Translations under genes and position numbers: made by a program
From: Hyphomicrobiales bacterium
GTDB taxonomy: Bacteria > Pseudomonadota > Alphaproteobacteria > Rhizobiales > HXMU1428-3
Length of the DNA stretch: 6,483 nucleotides
Direction: 5' to 3'
NCBI GenBank assembly: GCA_021775385.1
Contig: JAJFHW010000299.1
Span: forward strand, 1 to 6,483
In this document: positions 1 to 5,546 of the stretch, one piece after another
Numbering within the stretch: position 1 is the stretch's first letter
How the letters are laid out: every line of letters starts with the position of its first letter
Notes under the pieces: model-generated
What the model was told of the DNA's origin: nothing
What the model saw: only the letters and a program-made list of their open reading frames with translations
Databases searched by the model: none

Positions 1-1
1 T

Positions 2-43
2 GCTGATTTACCTTTAGGATTTAATGCATCAGATGGCGATTAA
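2..43 (+). CDS. C-terminal end of an upstream gene, probably imelysin family (partial)
   Basis: Frame 2 is open from the window edge to a TAA at 41-43 and reads ADLPLGFNASDGD. From memory, imelysin-family (peptidase M75-like) periplasmic proteins often end in a GFN-x-x-DGD tail of this kind, and imelysin genes commonly sit directly upstream of DUF1513 genes in iron or copper uptake operons. The stop lies inside the next gene, so the two overlap by about 20 bases if the DUF1513 start is at 24, or 11 bases if it is at 33. That overlap suggests translational coupling in one operon. Only 13 codons are visible, so the family call rests on the tail motif and the neighbour. Confidence 0.5.
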   Translation, partial: ADLPLGFNASDGD

Positions 44-1190
44 CCGAAGAGACTTTATCCGTTCAAGTTTGGCAGTTGGTACCGGTGCTTTACCGACATT
101 TATATTACCTCCAGCTGCAAGAGCTACTGAGGAAACGGAAGAACTTTTTGCAGCAGCTCGCCGTCATTCATCTAATGACGAACTTGCCTCATACTCAGCC
201 GCTCTTTTTACCAGCTCAGGTGATTTAAGATCTGTTGCTTTACCAGGGCGTGGTCATGATGTTGCTGTCCGCCCACAAAGGCTAGGTGAGCCTATTAACC
301 AGCCTGTAGAGGTTGTTGCTTTTGCTCGCCGACCAGGGCGATTTGCTGTTGCCTTTTCTACTAACGCTAGCAAACAACCTCTTCATTTTTTTGCACGAGA
401 GGATCGTCATTTTTATGGTCACGGTGTTTTCTCACCTAATGGAAAAATATTATTTACAACTGAAAATGATTTTGAAAATGGCGTTGGGGTTATTGGCATT
501 CGTGATGCCAGTGACGGCTATAAACAAATTGGTGAATTTTCGAGCTATGGCATTGGTCCGCATGATATGGCTTTGCTTGATGATGGCATCACGCTAGTTA
601 TTGCCAATGGAGGATTAGAGACAAGCCCAGAGACAGGACGACAGGTTTTAAACCTAACAGAGATGGAGCCTTCACTGGTTTATATCGACCGCCGTACAGG
701 AACTTTGATCGAGAAGCAAACTCTTCCCTCTATGCTTCATCAGTTATCAATCCGGCATCTTACTGTTGCGAATAAAAGCCGTGTTGTATTTGGAGCTCAA
801 TTTAAGGGTCCTAAAACTAACATGCCTCCTCTTATTGGGTTTCATGATCGCGGTCATGAAATTAAATTGGTAGAAGCTCCCCAAGACATTCTGCGCGATA
901 TGAAAAATTATGTTGGCTCCGTCACCGTTGACAAGTCAGGTGATATTATCGCTGCGTCCCATCCACGAGGAGGCTTTATTTCTTATTGGGATGCCGTTAA
1001 TCGGACGTTTATTGGAACACGAAAATTAATAGATGGATGCGGAATTGCCCGAACGCATTTAAGCGGTGAATTTTTACAAACCAGTGGTAATGGTCAAGTT
1101 GAACAAACGGTTTTAAGCACTCAGGTTTCTAAACCGTTTGAAACTACCCACAATGTACAGTGGGATAATCACGCGATTTTAGTGAAATAG
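24..1190 (+). CDS. Tat-exported DUF1513 protein (imelysin-operon partner)
   Basis: This 388-residue protein has a twin-arginine signal: N7-R8-R9-D10-F11-I12-R13, a hydrophobic stretch around 15-29, and a probable cleavage site after A34 (AARA). It should therefore fold in the cytoplasm and act in the periplasm. The body has the conserved blocks I recall for DUF1513: HGVFSPNG at 133-140, TENDFENGVGVIG at 146-158, IGPHD at 177-181, IANGGLET at 193-200, HQLSIRH at 239-245, YVGSV at 296-300 and a closing WDNH at 380-383. The fold is probably a beta-propeller. Its biochemical role is unknown; family members accompany imelysin and di-haem peroxidase-like genes in metal uptake operons. The start is ambiguous: AGGA at 16-19 lies only 4 nt before ATG 24 but 13 nt before ATG 33 (M4). 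The family call is firm; the function is inferred from context. Confidence 0.9.
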   Translation: MHQMAINRRDFIRSSLAVGTGALPTFILPPAARATEETEELFAAARRHSSNDELASYSAALFTSSGDLRSVALPGRGHDVAVRPQRLGEPINQPVEVVAFARRPGRFAVAFSTNASKQPLHFFAREDRHFYGHGVFSPNGKILFTTENDFENGVGVIGIRDASDGYKQIGEFSSYGIGPHDMALLDDGITLVIANGGLETSPETGRQVLNLTEMEPSLVYIDRRTGTLIEKQTLPSMLHQLSIRHLTVANKSRVVFGAQFKGPKTNMPPLIGFHDRGHEIKLVEAPQDILRDMKNYVGSVTVDKSGDIIAASHPRGGFISYWDAVNRTFIGTRKLIDGCGIARTHLSGEFLQTSGNGQVEQTVLSTQVSKPFETTHNVQWDNHAILVK

Positions 1191-1210
1191 GGGTGGGAGT
1201 TTTAAGGTTG

Positions 1211-1315
1211 TTTTTAGTTGCGCTTCAGTTGCCTACATTCTTGATGCACCTTCAGGTTGGCCACTTAGCAACCGCGATTTTTAGTTACGCTTCAGTTGCC
1301 CACTTAGCAACCGCG
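1211..1315 (-). repeat. Family A hairpin repeats, locus 1 (about 2.5 units of ~39 bp)
   Basis: Read on the minus strand from the ribA stop codon, unit 1 spans 1315-1277, unit 2 spans about 1276-1237, and a 5'-truncated unit 3 runs from about 1236 to 1211. The 16 bases at 1261-1276 recur exactly at 1300-1315, a 39-bp period. The segment 1211-1233 recurs at 1278-1300 with one mismatch. Unit 1 folds as GTTGC-(7 nt)-GCAAC (arms 1307-1311 and 1295-1299). Unit 2 folds as GGTTG-(9 nt)-CAACC (arms 1269-1273 and 1255-1259), so the hairpin is kept although the pairing shifts. The block begins directly at the stop codon. There is no T-run, so it is not a standard intrinsic terminator. Related units lie at 2697-2772. 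Confidence 0.8.
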
Positions 1316-1897
1316 CTAATGACCGTAGTGACCCAGCTTATTCATTTTTGTGCTTTTATAGCGCTCATTTGCATTATGGGTTGTTGTAGGTAGCGGTATC
1401 CGGTCTACTTCGATTTCACTTTTTCGTAAAGCATCGCATTTCTCAGGATTATTGGTTATCAGTTTCACATGCCCCACGCCTTTTGATTTTAAAAATGATG
1501 CGACGATGTCATACTCACGTAAATCAATGTCAAACCCCAATTTTTCATTGGCTTCTGCTGTATCATAGCCCTTTTCTTGAAGGTTATATGCCTTCATTTT
1601 ATTCAAAAGACCAATTCCACGGCCTTCTTGGCGCAGATAAAAAACAAATCCATGCTCAGATTGACCAATGTTTTTTAATGATTTCTCTAATTGTTCACCA
1701 CAATCACAGCGATGAGAGCGAAAGATATCACCAGTCATACATTCAGAATGAATGCGGACCAATGGTTTCTCATTTGTGTTTGTGCTGCGTTCAAGAACGA
1801 TATGTTCCAAATCATCTCCGTCAGAAATGATCGACATAGTGAATTCACCATGATCCGTTGGGAGTTGAACAGTTTCAAGAATTTTGAGCGTACTCAA
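1316..1897 (-). CDS. ribA: GTP cyclohydrolase II (riboflavin biosynthesis)
   Basis: RibA converts GTP to 2,5-diamino-6-ribosylamino-4(3H)-pyrimidinone 5'-phosphate, formate and diphosphate, the first step of riboflavin synthesis in the cytoplasm. At 193 residues it matches the stand-alone E. coli RibA in length and collinear motifs. The zinc ligands are C53, C64 and C66 (SECMTGDIFRSHRCDCG). RQEGRGIGLLNK at 89-100 follows, then Y104, D125 and R127, which I align with the E. coli active-site residues, and ITNNPEK at 147-153. It is not fused to a RibB domain. The start is TTG at 1895-1897, supported by AGGA seven bases upstream and by alignment with the E. coli N terminus; the next ATG (residue 21) would remove the first strand. 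I see no FMN riboswitch upstream. Its stop abuts family A repeats, and it converges with the DUF1513 gene. Confidence 0.97.
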   Translation of the reverse strand: MSTLKILETVQLPTDHGEFTMSIISDGDDLEHIVLERSTNTNEKPLVRIHSECMTGDIFRSHRCDCGEQLEKSLKNIGQSEHGFVFYLRQEGRGIGLLNKMKAYNLQEKGYDTAEANEKLGFDIDLREYDIVASFLKSKGVGHVKLITNNPEKCDALRKSEIEVDRIPLPTTTHNANERYKSTKMNKLGHYGH

Positions 1898-1904
1898 TTG
1901 GTTA

Positions 1905-1908
1905 TCCT
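1905..1908 (-). promoter_or_regulatory. Ribosome binding site that supports the ribA TTG start
   Basis: On the minus strand AGGA lies 7 nt before the TTG at 1897-1895, with no in-frame ATG nearby. A TATAAA (plus-strand 1921-1926) just upstream could be a -10 element giving a very short leader, but no good -35 is visible. Confidence 0.6.
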
Positions 1909-2191
1909 GATTTTTTAGTGTTTATAGCTGAAGAGTTTTTGAAAATTAGTCTCTTAAGTTACTAAACTGGTTATTTGTTTTGGGCTCTAGAACCTAGACC
2001 TATAATTGAATAAATTCCATACAAAAATTCGTTATAATGTTACATAATATGGACGCTTTAAAAAATAAAGTAAAATTGAAATATTTTTTCTAAACTTTCG
2101 ATTTTTTTTATTCTGACTCTCTAATCTCATAAGAATTACCTAATAGTGTTTTGTTTTATAATCATATTTTTTCAATATGGGTTCAAATAGC

Positions 2192-2234
2192 CACGTCTGA
2201 TGGTTAAAAGCATGTGACAACTTCACACGTCTGA
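2192..2234. promoter_or_regulatory. Pair of 9-bp direct repeats upstream of the small membrane protein gene
   Basis: CACGTCTGA occurs at 2192-2200 and again, exactly, at 2226-2234. The spacing is 34 bp start to start, close to three helical turns, and the second copy overlaps the possible -35/-10 spacer at 2220-2234. The arrangement would suit a regulator binding two sites on one DNA face. No regulator is identified, so this is a candidate only. Confidence 0.3.
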
Positions 2235-2266
2235 CATAAGATCATGCCTAGATTGGGGAAGTTGAT

Positions 2267-2271
2267 AGGAG
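2267..2271 (+). promoter_or_regulatory. Ribosome binding site that sets the start at 2280
   Basis: AGGAG lies 8 nt before the ATG at 2280. An in-frame ATG at 2244 would add 12 residues but has no such site, and would place the AGGAG inside the coding region. The shorter form is therefore preferred. Confidence 0.7.
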
Positions 2272-2279
2272 TAAATTTC

Positions 2280-2522
2280 ATGGATTTTATTGATTGGTCA
2301 CAAATTAATTGGGTGACTGTTATTACATTATCTATTCTGGTTTTGGTTGCCACTTTTATTGGCAATTTCATTAATATCATATTTAGCGGAAATCCAATTA
2401 CTGGTGCTATTCTAGCAGCAATAATCTTTGGTGCTATTTTCATTGGGTGGAAACATTATCCGCACGGCATTAATGTCGAGGAAATGTTTGGTATTCAAGT
2501 TGAGAATACTAATTCGCAATAG
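2280..2522 (+). CDS. Small two-helix membrane protein, unknown function
   Basis: This 80-residue protein has two predicted membrane helices, about residues 11-33 (WVTVITLSILVLVATFIGNF onward) and 38-57. A short SGNP turn separates them, and a polar C-terminal tail from about 58 to 80 contains HYPHG at 59-63. There is no signal cleavage site, so an inner-membrane location is likely. I do not recognise a named family, though short hypotheticals of this shape occur in alphaproteobacteria. Evidence that it is a real gene: a well-placed AGGAG, a coherent hydrophobic pattern, and a strong terminator 28 nt after the stop. The antisense frame at 2443-2204 is a shadow. It stands alone, divergent from ribA and convergent with the vWA gene. 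Confidence 0.75.
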   Translation: MDFIDWSQINWVTVITLSILVLVATFIGNFINIIFSGNPITGAILAAIIFGAIFIGWKHYPHGINVEEMFGIQVENTNSQ

Positions 2523-2550
2523 CTGATTTTTTTTGAACTCGTTAAAAACA

Positions 2551-2587
2551 AAAAACCCCTCGTGATCATATATCACGAGGGGTTTTT
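2551..2587. terminator. Perfect 16-bp intrinsic terminator
   Basis: The arms 2551-2566 and 2572-2587 are exact reverse complements around a 5-nt loop (CATAT). The stem has a GC-rich centre (CCCCTCGTGAT) with an A-run on the left and a T-run on the right, so it can work in both directions. It ends the small membrane protein transcript, and could also stop any vWA transcript that reads through the repeats at 2588-2772. Confidence 0.93.
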
Positions 2588-2592
2588 TGTGG

Positions 2593-2672
2593 TTTTTTCT
2601 CTCACGGGCAATGGCAGCGGAACTGCCGCCCTACGAGGTGCAACGCTAAGCGTTGACGGCCTTCGGCCTACG
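2593..2672 (+). repeat. Family B structured repeat, diverged single copy (B0)
   Basis: Starting with TTTTTTCTCTCACGG right after the terminator, this copy shares its leader and the linker CCTACGAGGTGC (2630-2641) with the array at 6096-6483, but its stems differ. Outer clamp GGGC 2606-2609 pairs with GCCC 2628-2631. A one-sided AAT bulge (2610-2612) follows. The inner stem GGCAG 2613-2617 pairs with CTGCC 2623-2627 around a 5-nt loop. The second stem CAACGC 2641-2646 pairs with GCGTTG 2650-2655 around a 3-nt loop. The third, GGCC 2658-2661, pairs with GGCC 2665-2668 around TTC. The fourth hairpin seen in the array is missing. Confidence 0.8.
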
Positions 2673-2696
2673 TTTTTCGTTCTCAGCTGATTGAAA

Positions 2697-2772
2697 CTTT
2701 CATTTTAACTTTAATTGCCCATCAGCATCGCGATTCTTTGTTTGGCCTTCAGGATGCCCACTAGCAACCGGC
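2697..2772 (-). repeat. Family A repeats, locus 2 (two diverged units)
   Basis: On the minus strand, unit 1 (2772-2733) begins directly at the vWA stop codon and reads CGGTTGCTAGTGGGCATCCTGAAGG in two pieces: CGGTTGCTAGTGGGC, then ATCCTGAAGG. It matches the units after ribA (CGGTTGCTAAGTGGGC, then CAACCTGAAGG or AACTGAAG). The shared AAT-CGCG junction introduces unit 2 (2732-2697), which is more decayed (GATGCTGATGGGCAAT). Hairpin pairing is weaker here than at 1211-1315. The block lies back to back with the family B copy at 2593-2672. Confidence 0.7.
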
Positions 2773-4149
2773 CTAATAAGACTGCTGTGTTTTTTGGCGG
2801 TAGGCTCTGGCTTTCATTTCTTTACGAGATGAGCGCCATTTGTCGCCGGTTAAATTTTCAGCATCTGCTCTATTTTTCTTAGCAAGATCTTTTAATTTTG
2901 GGGCATAGTCTCCACCTAATTTTTTTGCTTCTTTCGCAAGATAAGCTGCATTGCTCTCCAACATTACTCTTGATCTTTTTATGTCACCTTTATCTCTTAA
3001 GGCTACAGCTTCTTCGTTTTTCTCTGTTGCAATTTGCTCAATCACATCGCTCATCACACGTTTATTCACGGCTTTTGCTGCGCGCTTTTTGTTTTTTGTG
3101 AAATTGATTTTAGCATCTGCCTTAAGGGTTTCTCTCGATTTATTTTGTAGGGAACGATAATCGATGGTCACTTTTGCAAAGTTATGATCGCCTTCGTCAT
3201 ATGTTTCATCTAACTCAGCTTCAATAATCAGATGTTTAGATTGCGCACCATATAGCTGATTTAATTTTACGCGAATGGTTTGACCGTTTACTTCAGCTTT
3301 TCTGCCCATTAGTCGGATTGGGCGGATGCCAACTTCGCATTCTATAATAATATCAATATCTTGCGCAATGACAGATAAAACATCACCGAACTCTTTATTG
3401 AAAATATCAACCAAATCACGTTCATGTTTTACAAACGCATGGTTACCGTCACTTGCGTAAGCGAGCTTTGTCATTAGATCTTCATTAAATCCAAGACCTA
3501 AACCGATTGTTGTTATAGAGATGCCTTTAGCACCAGCCCTTTGCCCCAGCGCTTCCAAATCACTTGGTTTTGATGGGCCAACATTGGCCAGACCGTCCGA
3601 GAGAAGGATGACACGGTTGACACGGTTTTCATCCAGAAATGCTTCAAGTTCATGGATGCCTCGCTTTGTCCCTGCATAAAGAGCCGTTTGACCATTTGAC
3701 TTGATCGACTTGATGCGGTGGCGAAATTCTGTTGTGTTTGTCACTCTTGTAGACGGCATTAACACATCGACTTTGCTACTATATGTGACGATTGAAACAT
3801 AATCATTTCGTCCTAAACGCTCGACTGCCATGATAGCGGCTTCTTTTGCCTGGGCCAGTTTACCTCCGTTCATTGAACCTGACTTATCAATGACGATGGC
3901 AATATTAACAGGTGTACGTTCTGTTTTTTCTCTTCGGATGCCTTCTAGGTCAATACGAAGATAAGTTTTCTGCCCTTTGTCACCTAGATAAGAGTTTTGA
4001 CCAAGCTCTGTTCTAAGCTTGATGTCTGAACTCTCTCTTTCTTCGGATGCTTGAACGGTGGTAGTAAAGCTTACAGCAGCTATGGCTGCGACGCACAGAA
4101 ATTTAGGTACACTAAGCGCTAAATTTGAGACTTGTTTGAGCATTGTCAT
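2773..4149 (-). CDS. Exported von Willebrand factor type A domain protein
   Basis: This 458-residue protein starts with a Sec-type signal peptide: K5 and K16, a hydrophobic FLCVAAIAAVSF core at 18-29, and probable cleavage after A34 (VQA-SEE). A beta-rich segment at about 42-75 precedes a vWA domain from about 82 to 255. The metal-ion-dependent adhesion site is complete: D88-x-S90-x-S92 (DKSGSM), T155 (GQTALYAG) and D185 (LLSDGLAN), so it can bind a divalent metal and a protein ligand. A second beta-rich region spans about 262-335. The C-terminal region, 340-458, is a strongly basic, charged helical stretch with no named domain that I recognise. The layout recalls YfbK-like periplasmic vWA proteins, but I see no clear YfbK C-terminal domain. 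The start at 4149 has GAGAGGGA about 6 nt upstream; M3 is less well spaced. Partner and function are unknown. Confidence 0.9.
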   Translation of the reverse strand: MTMLKQVSNLALSVPKFLCVAAIAAVSFTTTVQASEERESSDIKLRTELGQNSYLGDKGQKTYLRIDLEGIRREKTERTPVNIAIVIDKSGSMNGGKLAQAKEAAIMAVERLGRNDYVSIVTYSSKVDVLMPSTRVTNTTEFRHRIKSIKSNGQTALYAGTKRGIHELEAFLDENRVNRVILLSDGLANVGPSKPSDLEALGQRAGAKGISITTIGLGLGFNEDLMTKLAYASDGNHAFVKHERDLVDIFNKEFGDVLSVIAQDIDIIIECEVGIRPIRLMGRKAEVNGQTIRVKLNQLYGAQSKHLIIEAELDETYDEGDHNFAKVTIDYRSLQNKSRETLKADAKINFTKNKKRAAKAVNKRVMSDVIEQIATEKNEEAVALRDKGDIKRSRVMLESNAAYLAKEAKKLGGDYAPKLKDLAKKNRADAENLTGDKWRSSRKEMKARAYRQKTQQSY

Positions 4150-4225
4150 GGTTGTTCCCTCTCACAGAATTAATCGTTCAAGGAAACCATGATGACTTGG
4201 TGAAAACGGGACCAAACAAGGGCTA

Positions 4226-4270
4226 AAATTGGGCTTAATCCTATAGAAACATTACAAATGCGCCCAATTT
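4226..4270. promoter_or_regulatory. Interrupted 9-bp perfect inverted repeat in the vWA upstream gap
   Basis: AAATTGGGC at 4226-4234 and GCCCAATTT at 4262-4270 are exact inverses separated by 27 nt. Neither arm is followed by a T-run, so it is a poor intrinsic terminator for the dehydrogenase gene that ends at 4284. One arm covers the candidate -35 and the other the expected transcription start of the vWA gene, so an operator is the more attractive reading. Confidence 0.45.
4240..4267 (-). promoter_or_regulatory. Candidate sigma-70 promoter for the vWA gene
   Basis: On the minus strand TTGGGC (4267-4262) and TATAGG (4245-4240) are 16 bp apart, each matching four of six consensus bases. Transcription would start near 4233, giving a leader of about 80 nt. 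Both elements are weak and the fit may be chance. If real, it would let the vWA gene be transcribed separately from the dehydrogenase gene 134 bp upstream. Confidence 0.3.
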
Positions 4271-4283
4271 ACCGATTTTTCGT

Positions 4284-5282
4284 TTATTTTAGTGGTCTAC
4301 AAGCAGGGAACACGCGATCAGGCGGTGCATGATTATCAATATAAGCTTTGATATTAATCATGACTTTTTCGCCCATATCAATACGACTTTCCAAAGTTGC
4401 TGAACTCATATGAGGCAGAGCAACTACCCGATCATTATGTAAGAGTCGCTTATCAATTTGCGGTTCATGCTCAAAAACATCTAGCCCAGCGCCTGCAATG
4501 GATCCATTTTCTATGATGGTGGCCAAAGCTTCTTCGTCAATGATGTCACCGCGTGCGGTGTTGATTATGAAGGCTGTGGGTTTCAGAAGATTTAGTCTAC
4601 GTGCTGATAAAAGATGATAGGTCGCAGGTGTTGAGGGACAATTCACTGAGATCACATCCATGCGGGTGAGCATCTGATCCAGATTTTCCCAATATGTCGC
4701 ATCCAGTTCTTTTTCAATTTCTTGTGAGATAGGACGGCGGTTATGATAGTTGATCTTAAAACCGAAAGCTTTGGCCCGTCTTGCAACTGCCTGACCTATT
4801 CGCCCCATACCAATGATGCCTAGTGCTTTGCCATTTAATCGATGACCTAGCATCCAGGTCGGTGACCAGCCCCCCCATTTATTTGCCGGATCGTTTAGAA
4901 AAATTGCTCCTTCTAAAAGACGGCGCGGGACAGCTAGCATTAATGCCATTGTCATGTCTGCTGTATCTTCGGTTAAGACACCTGGTGTATTGGTGACAAT
5001 GATATTTGCTTCTTTTGCAGCATCCAAGTCTATATTATCGACACCGGCTCCAAAATTTGCGATTAATTTTAGATTGTTACTAGCATGACTTATAATACCA
5101 GCTGTTATTTTATCTGTTACTGTCGGTACCAGAATATCAGCAGCACTCACCGCTTCAGCCAACTCTTTTTCTGAAAGAGGCTGGTCTGTTGGGTTCAGGC
5201 GAACATTAAAAAGTTCTGCCATCCGGCTTTCAATGCTATCTGGTAATTTGCGGGTAACAATGACAAGTGGGTCTTTATTCAT
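4284..5282 (-). CDS. D-2-hydroxyacid dehydrogenase, glyoxylate/hydroxypyruvate reductase type
   Basis: This cytoplasmic enzyme has 332 residues, a normal length for the D-isomer-specific 2-hydroxyacid dehydrogenase family. The split catalytic domain contains NFGAGVDNID at 76-85. The nucleotide-binding domain has IIGMGRIG at 156-163 (G158-x-G160-x-x-G163). The catalytic triad is R244 (NTARGDIID), E273 (DVFEHEP) and H291 (LPHMSSAT), with the typical family spacing of 29 and 18 residues. The second strand of the Rossmann fold ends in NYHNRRP (178-184), with no acidic residue where NAD-specific members carry one, so NADPH preference is likely. The probable reaction is reduction of glyoxylate or hydroxypyruvate; the exact substrate cannot be read from sequence. 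The ATG at 5282 is preceded by GAGGGGG about 6 nt upstream. The gene is divergent from the SH3-domain gene, a pairing I recall from rhizobia. Confidence 0.93.
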   Translation of the reverse strand: MNKDPLVIVTRKLPDSIESRMAELFNVRLNPTDQPLSEKELAEAVSAADILVPTVTDKITAGIISHASNNLKLIANFGAGVDNIDLDAAKEANIIVTNTPGVLTEDTADMTMALMLAVPRRLLEGAIFLNDPANKWGGWSPTWMLGHRLNGKALGIIGMGRIGQAVARRAKAFGFKINYHNRRPISQEIEKELDATYWENLDQMLTRMDVISVNCPSTPATYHLLSARRLNLLKPTAFIINTARGDIIDEEALATIIENGSIAGAGLDVFEHEPQIDKRLLHNDRVVALPHMSSATLESRIDMGEKVMINIKAYIDNHAPPDRVFPACRPLK

Positions 5283-5546
5283 GGTTTCCCCCTCTTTAGT
5301 TATATTTTATATATTATCTATGTTGTAACAAATGGAACTGATTTGGGGAAAGGCATTTTCATTTAATTTATTAATTTACAAAGTAAAAATAAATTTATGG
5401 CTGTGCTCATTGTTTTACTTGGCCCATTGTTCTATTAAGCATTGTCCTATTAAGGTCATAGTTATATCATTAGTTTCATACCATCTTCATGATGCACTGC
5501 TTTGCTATTTTTCTCAATCATTTAACTCGATTAAGTTTGCTATTAT
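5283..5546. other. Divergent promoter region of the dehydrogenase and SH3-protein genes
   Basis: This gap of 264 AT-rich bases has many -10-like hexamers (for example TATATT and TATTAT words near 5301-5320) and no clearly best promoter. The ribosome binding site of the dehydrogenase gene is the CCCCTC at 5289-5294 read on the minus strand. An open frame at 5332-5550 (72 codons) has no ribosome binding site and an unremarkable protein. It ends in an ATGA overlap with the SH3 gene, which is noted under findings. The only internal structure is the tandem repeat at 5408-5454. Confidence 0.5.
5408..5454 (+). repeat. Tandem 15-bp repeats, three copies
   Basis: CATTGTTCTATTAAG (5425-5439) is followed with no gap by CATTGTCCTATTAAG (5440-5454), a single difference. 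A third, weaker copy, CATTGTTTTACTTGG, lies at 5408-5422, two bases before the first. Direct repeats of this length in a promoter region may be regulator sites or simple slippage products. Confidence 0.6.

Larger units (their letters stand above)
1898..2279. other. AT-rich divergent intergenic region, no gene seen
   Basis: This 382-base gap separates the starts of ribA (-) and the small membrane protein (+). It has no convincing ORF and no structured repeat of family A or B. Two perfect TATAAT hexamers point towards the plus-strand gene, at 2001-2006 and 2033-2038, but neither has a good -35 at 16-18 bp, and in sequence this AT-rich they may be chance. A promoter there would give a leader of roughly 240-280 nt. 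GTGACA at 2214-2219 followed by CATAAG at 2235-2240 (15-bp spacing) is a weaker, closer alternative. Confidence 0.5.

Noticed and set aside
313..597. 94-codon frame inside the DUF1513 gene
   Set aside because: It is an alternative-frame shadow of a gene with strong family motifs.
1193..1393. 66-codon plus-strand frame over the family A repeats
   Set aside because: Its protein only mirrors the DNA repeat (GHLATAIF, AHLATALM), it has no good start signal, and its 3' end overlaps the ribA coding sequence.
1483..1918. Plus-strand frames opposite ribA
   Set aside because: They are antisense shadows of a clearly conserved enzyme.
1898..2279. FMN riboswitch upstream of ribA
   Set aside because: None of the conserved RFN blocks is visible on the minus strand, and the candidate leader is too short.
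2204..2443. 79-codon minus-strand frame opposite the small membrane protein
   Set aside because: The plus strand has the ribosome binding site, hydrophobic pattern and terminator; the minus frame has none of these.
2608..2672. tRNA or other known RNA in the GC-rich hairpin region
   Set aside because: No cloverleaf, T-loop GTTCRA or CCA-adjacent acceptor stem can be drawn; the hairpins belong to the family B repeat.
1211..2772. Integron attC sites, because repeats follow gene ends
   Set aside because: The RYYYAAC and GTTRRRY core sites are not present, gene orientations alternate, and the genes are ordinary chromosomal ones.
2898..3695. Three frames (2898-3101 +, 2951-3160 +, 3513-3695 -) within the vWA gene
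   Set aside because: They are shadows of the vWA coding sequence without start signals.
5522..5534. CtrA binding site before the SH3 gene
   Set aside because: The sequence is TTAA-N5-TTAA, while CtrA needs TTAA-N7-TTAA.
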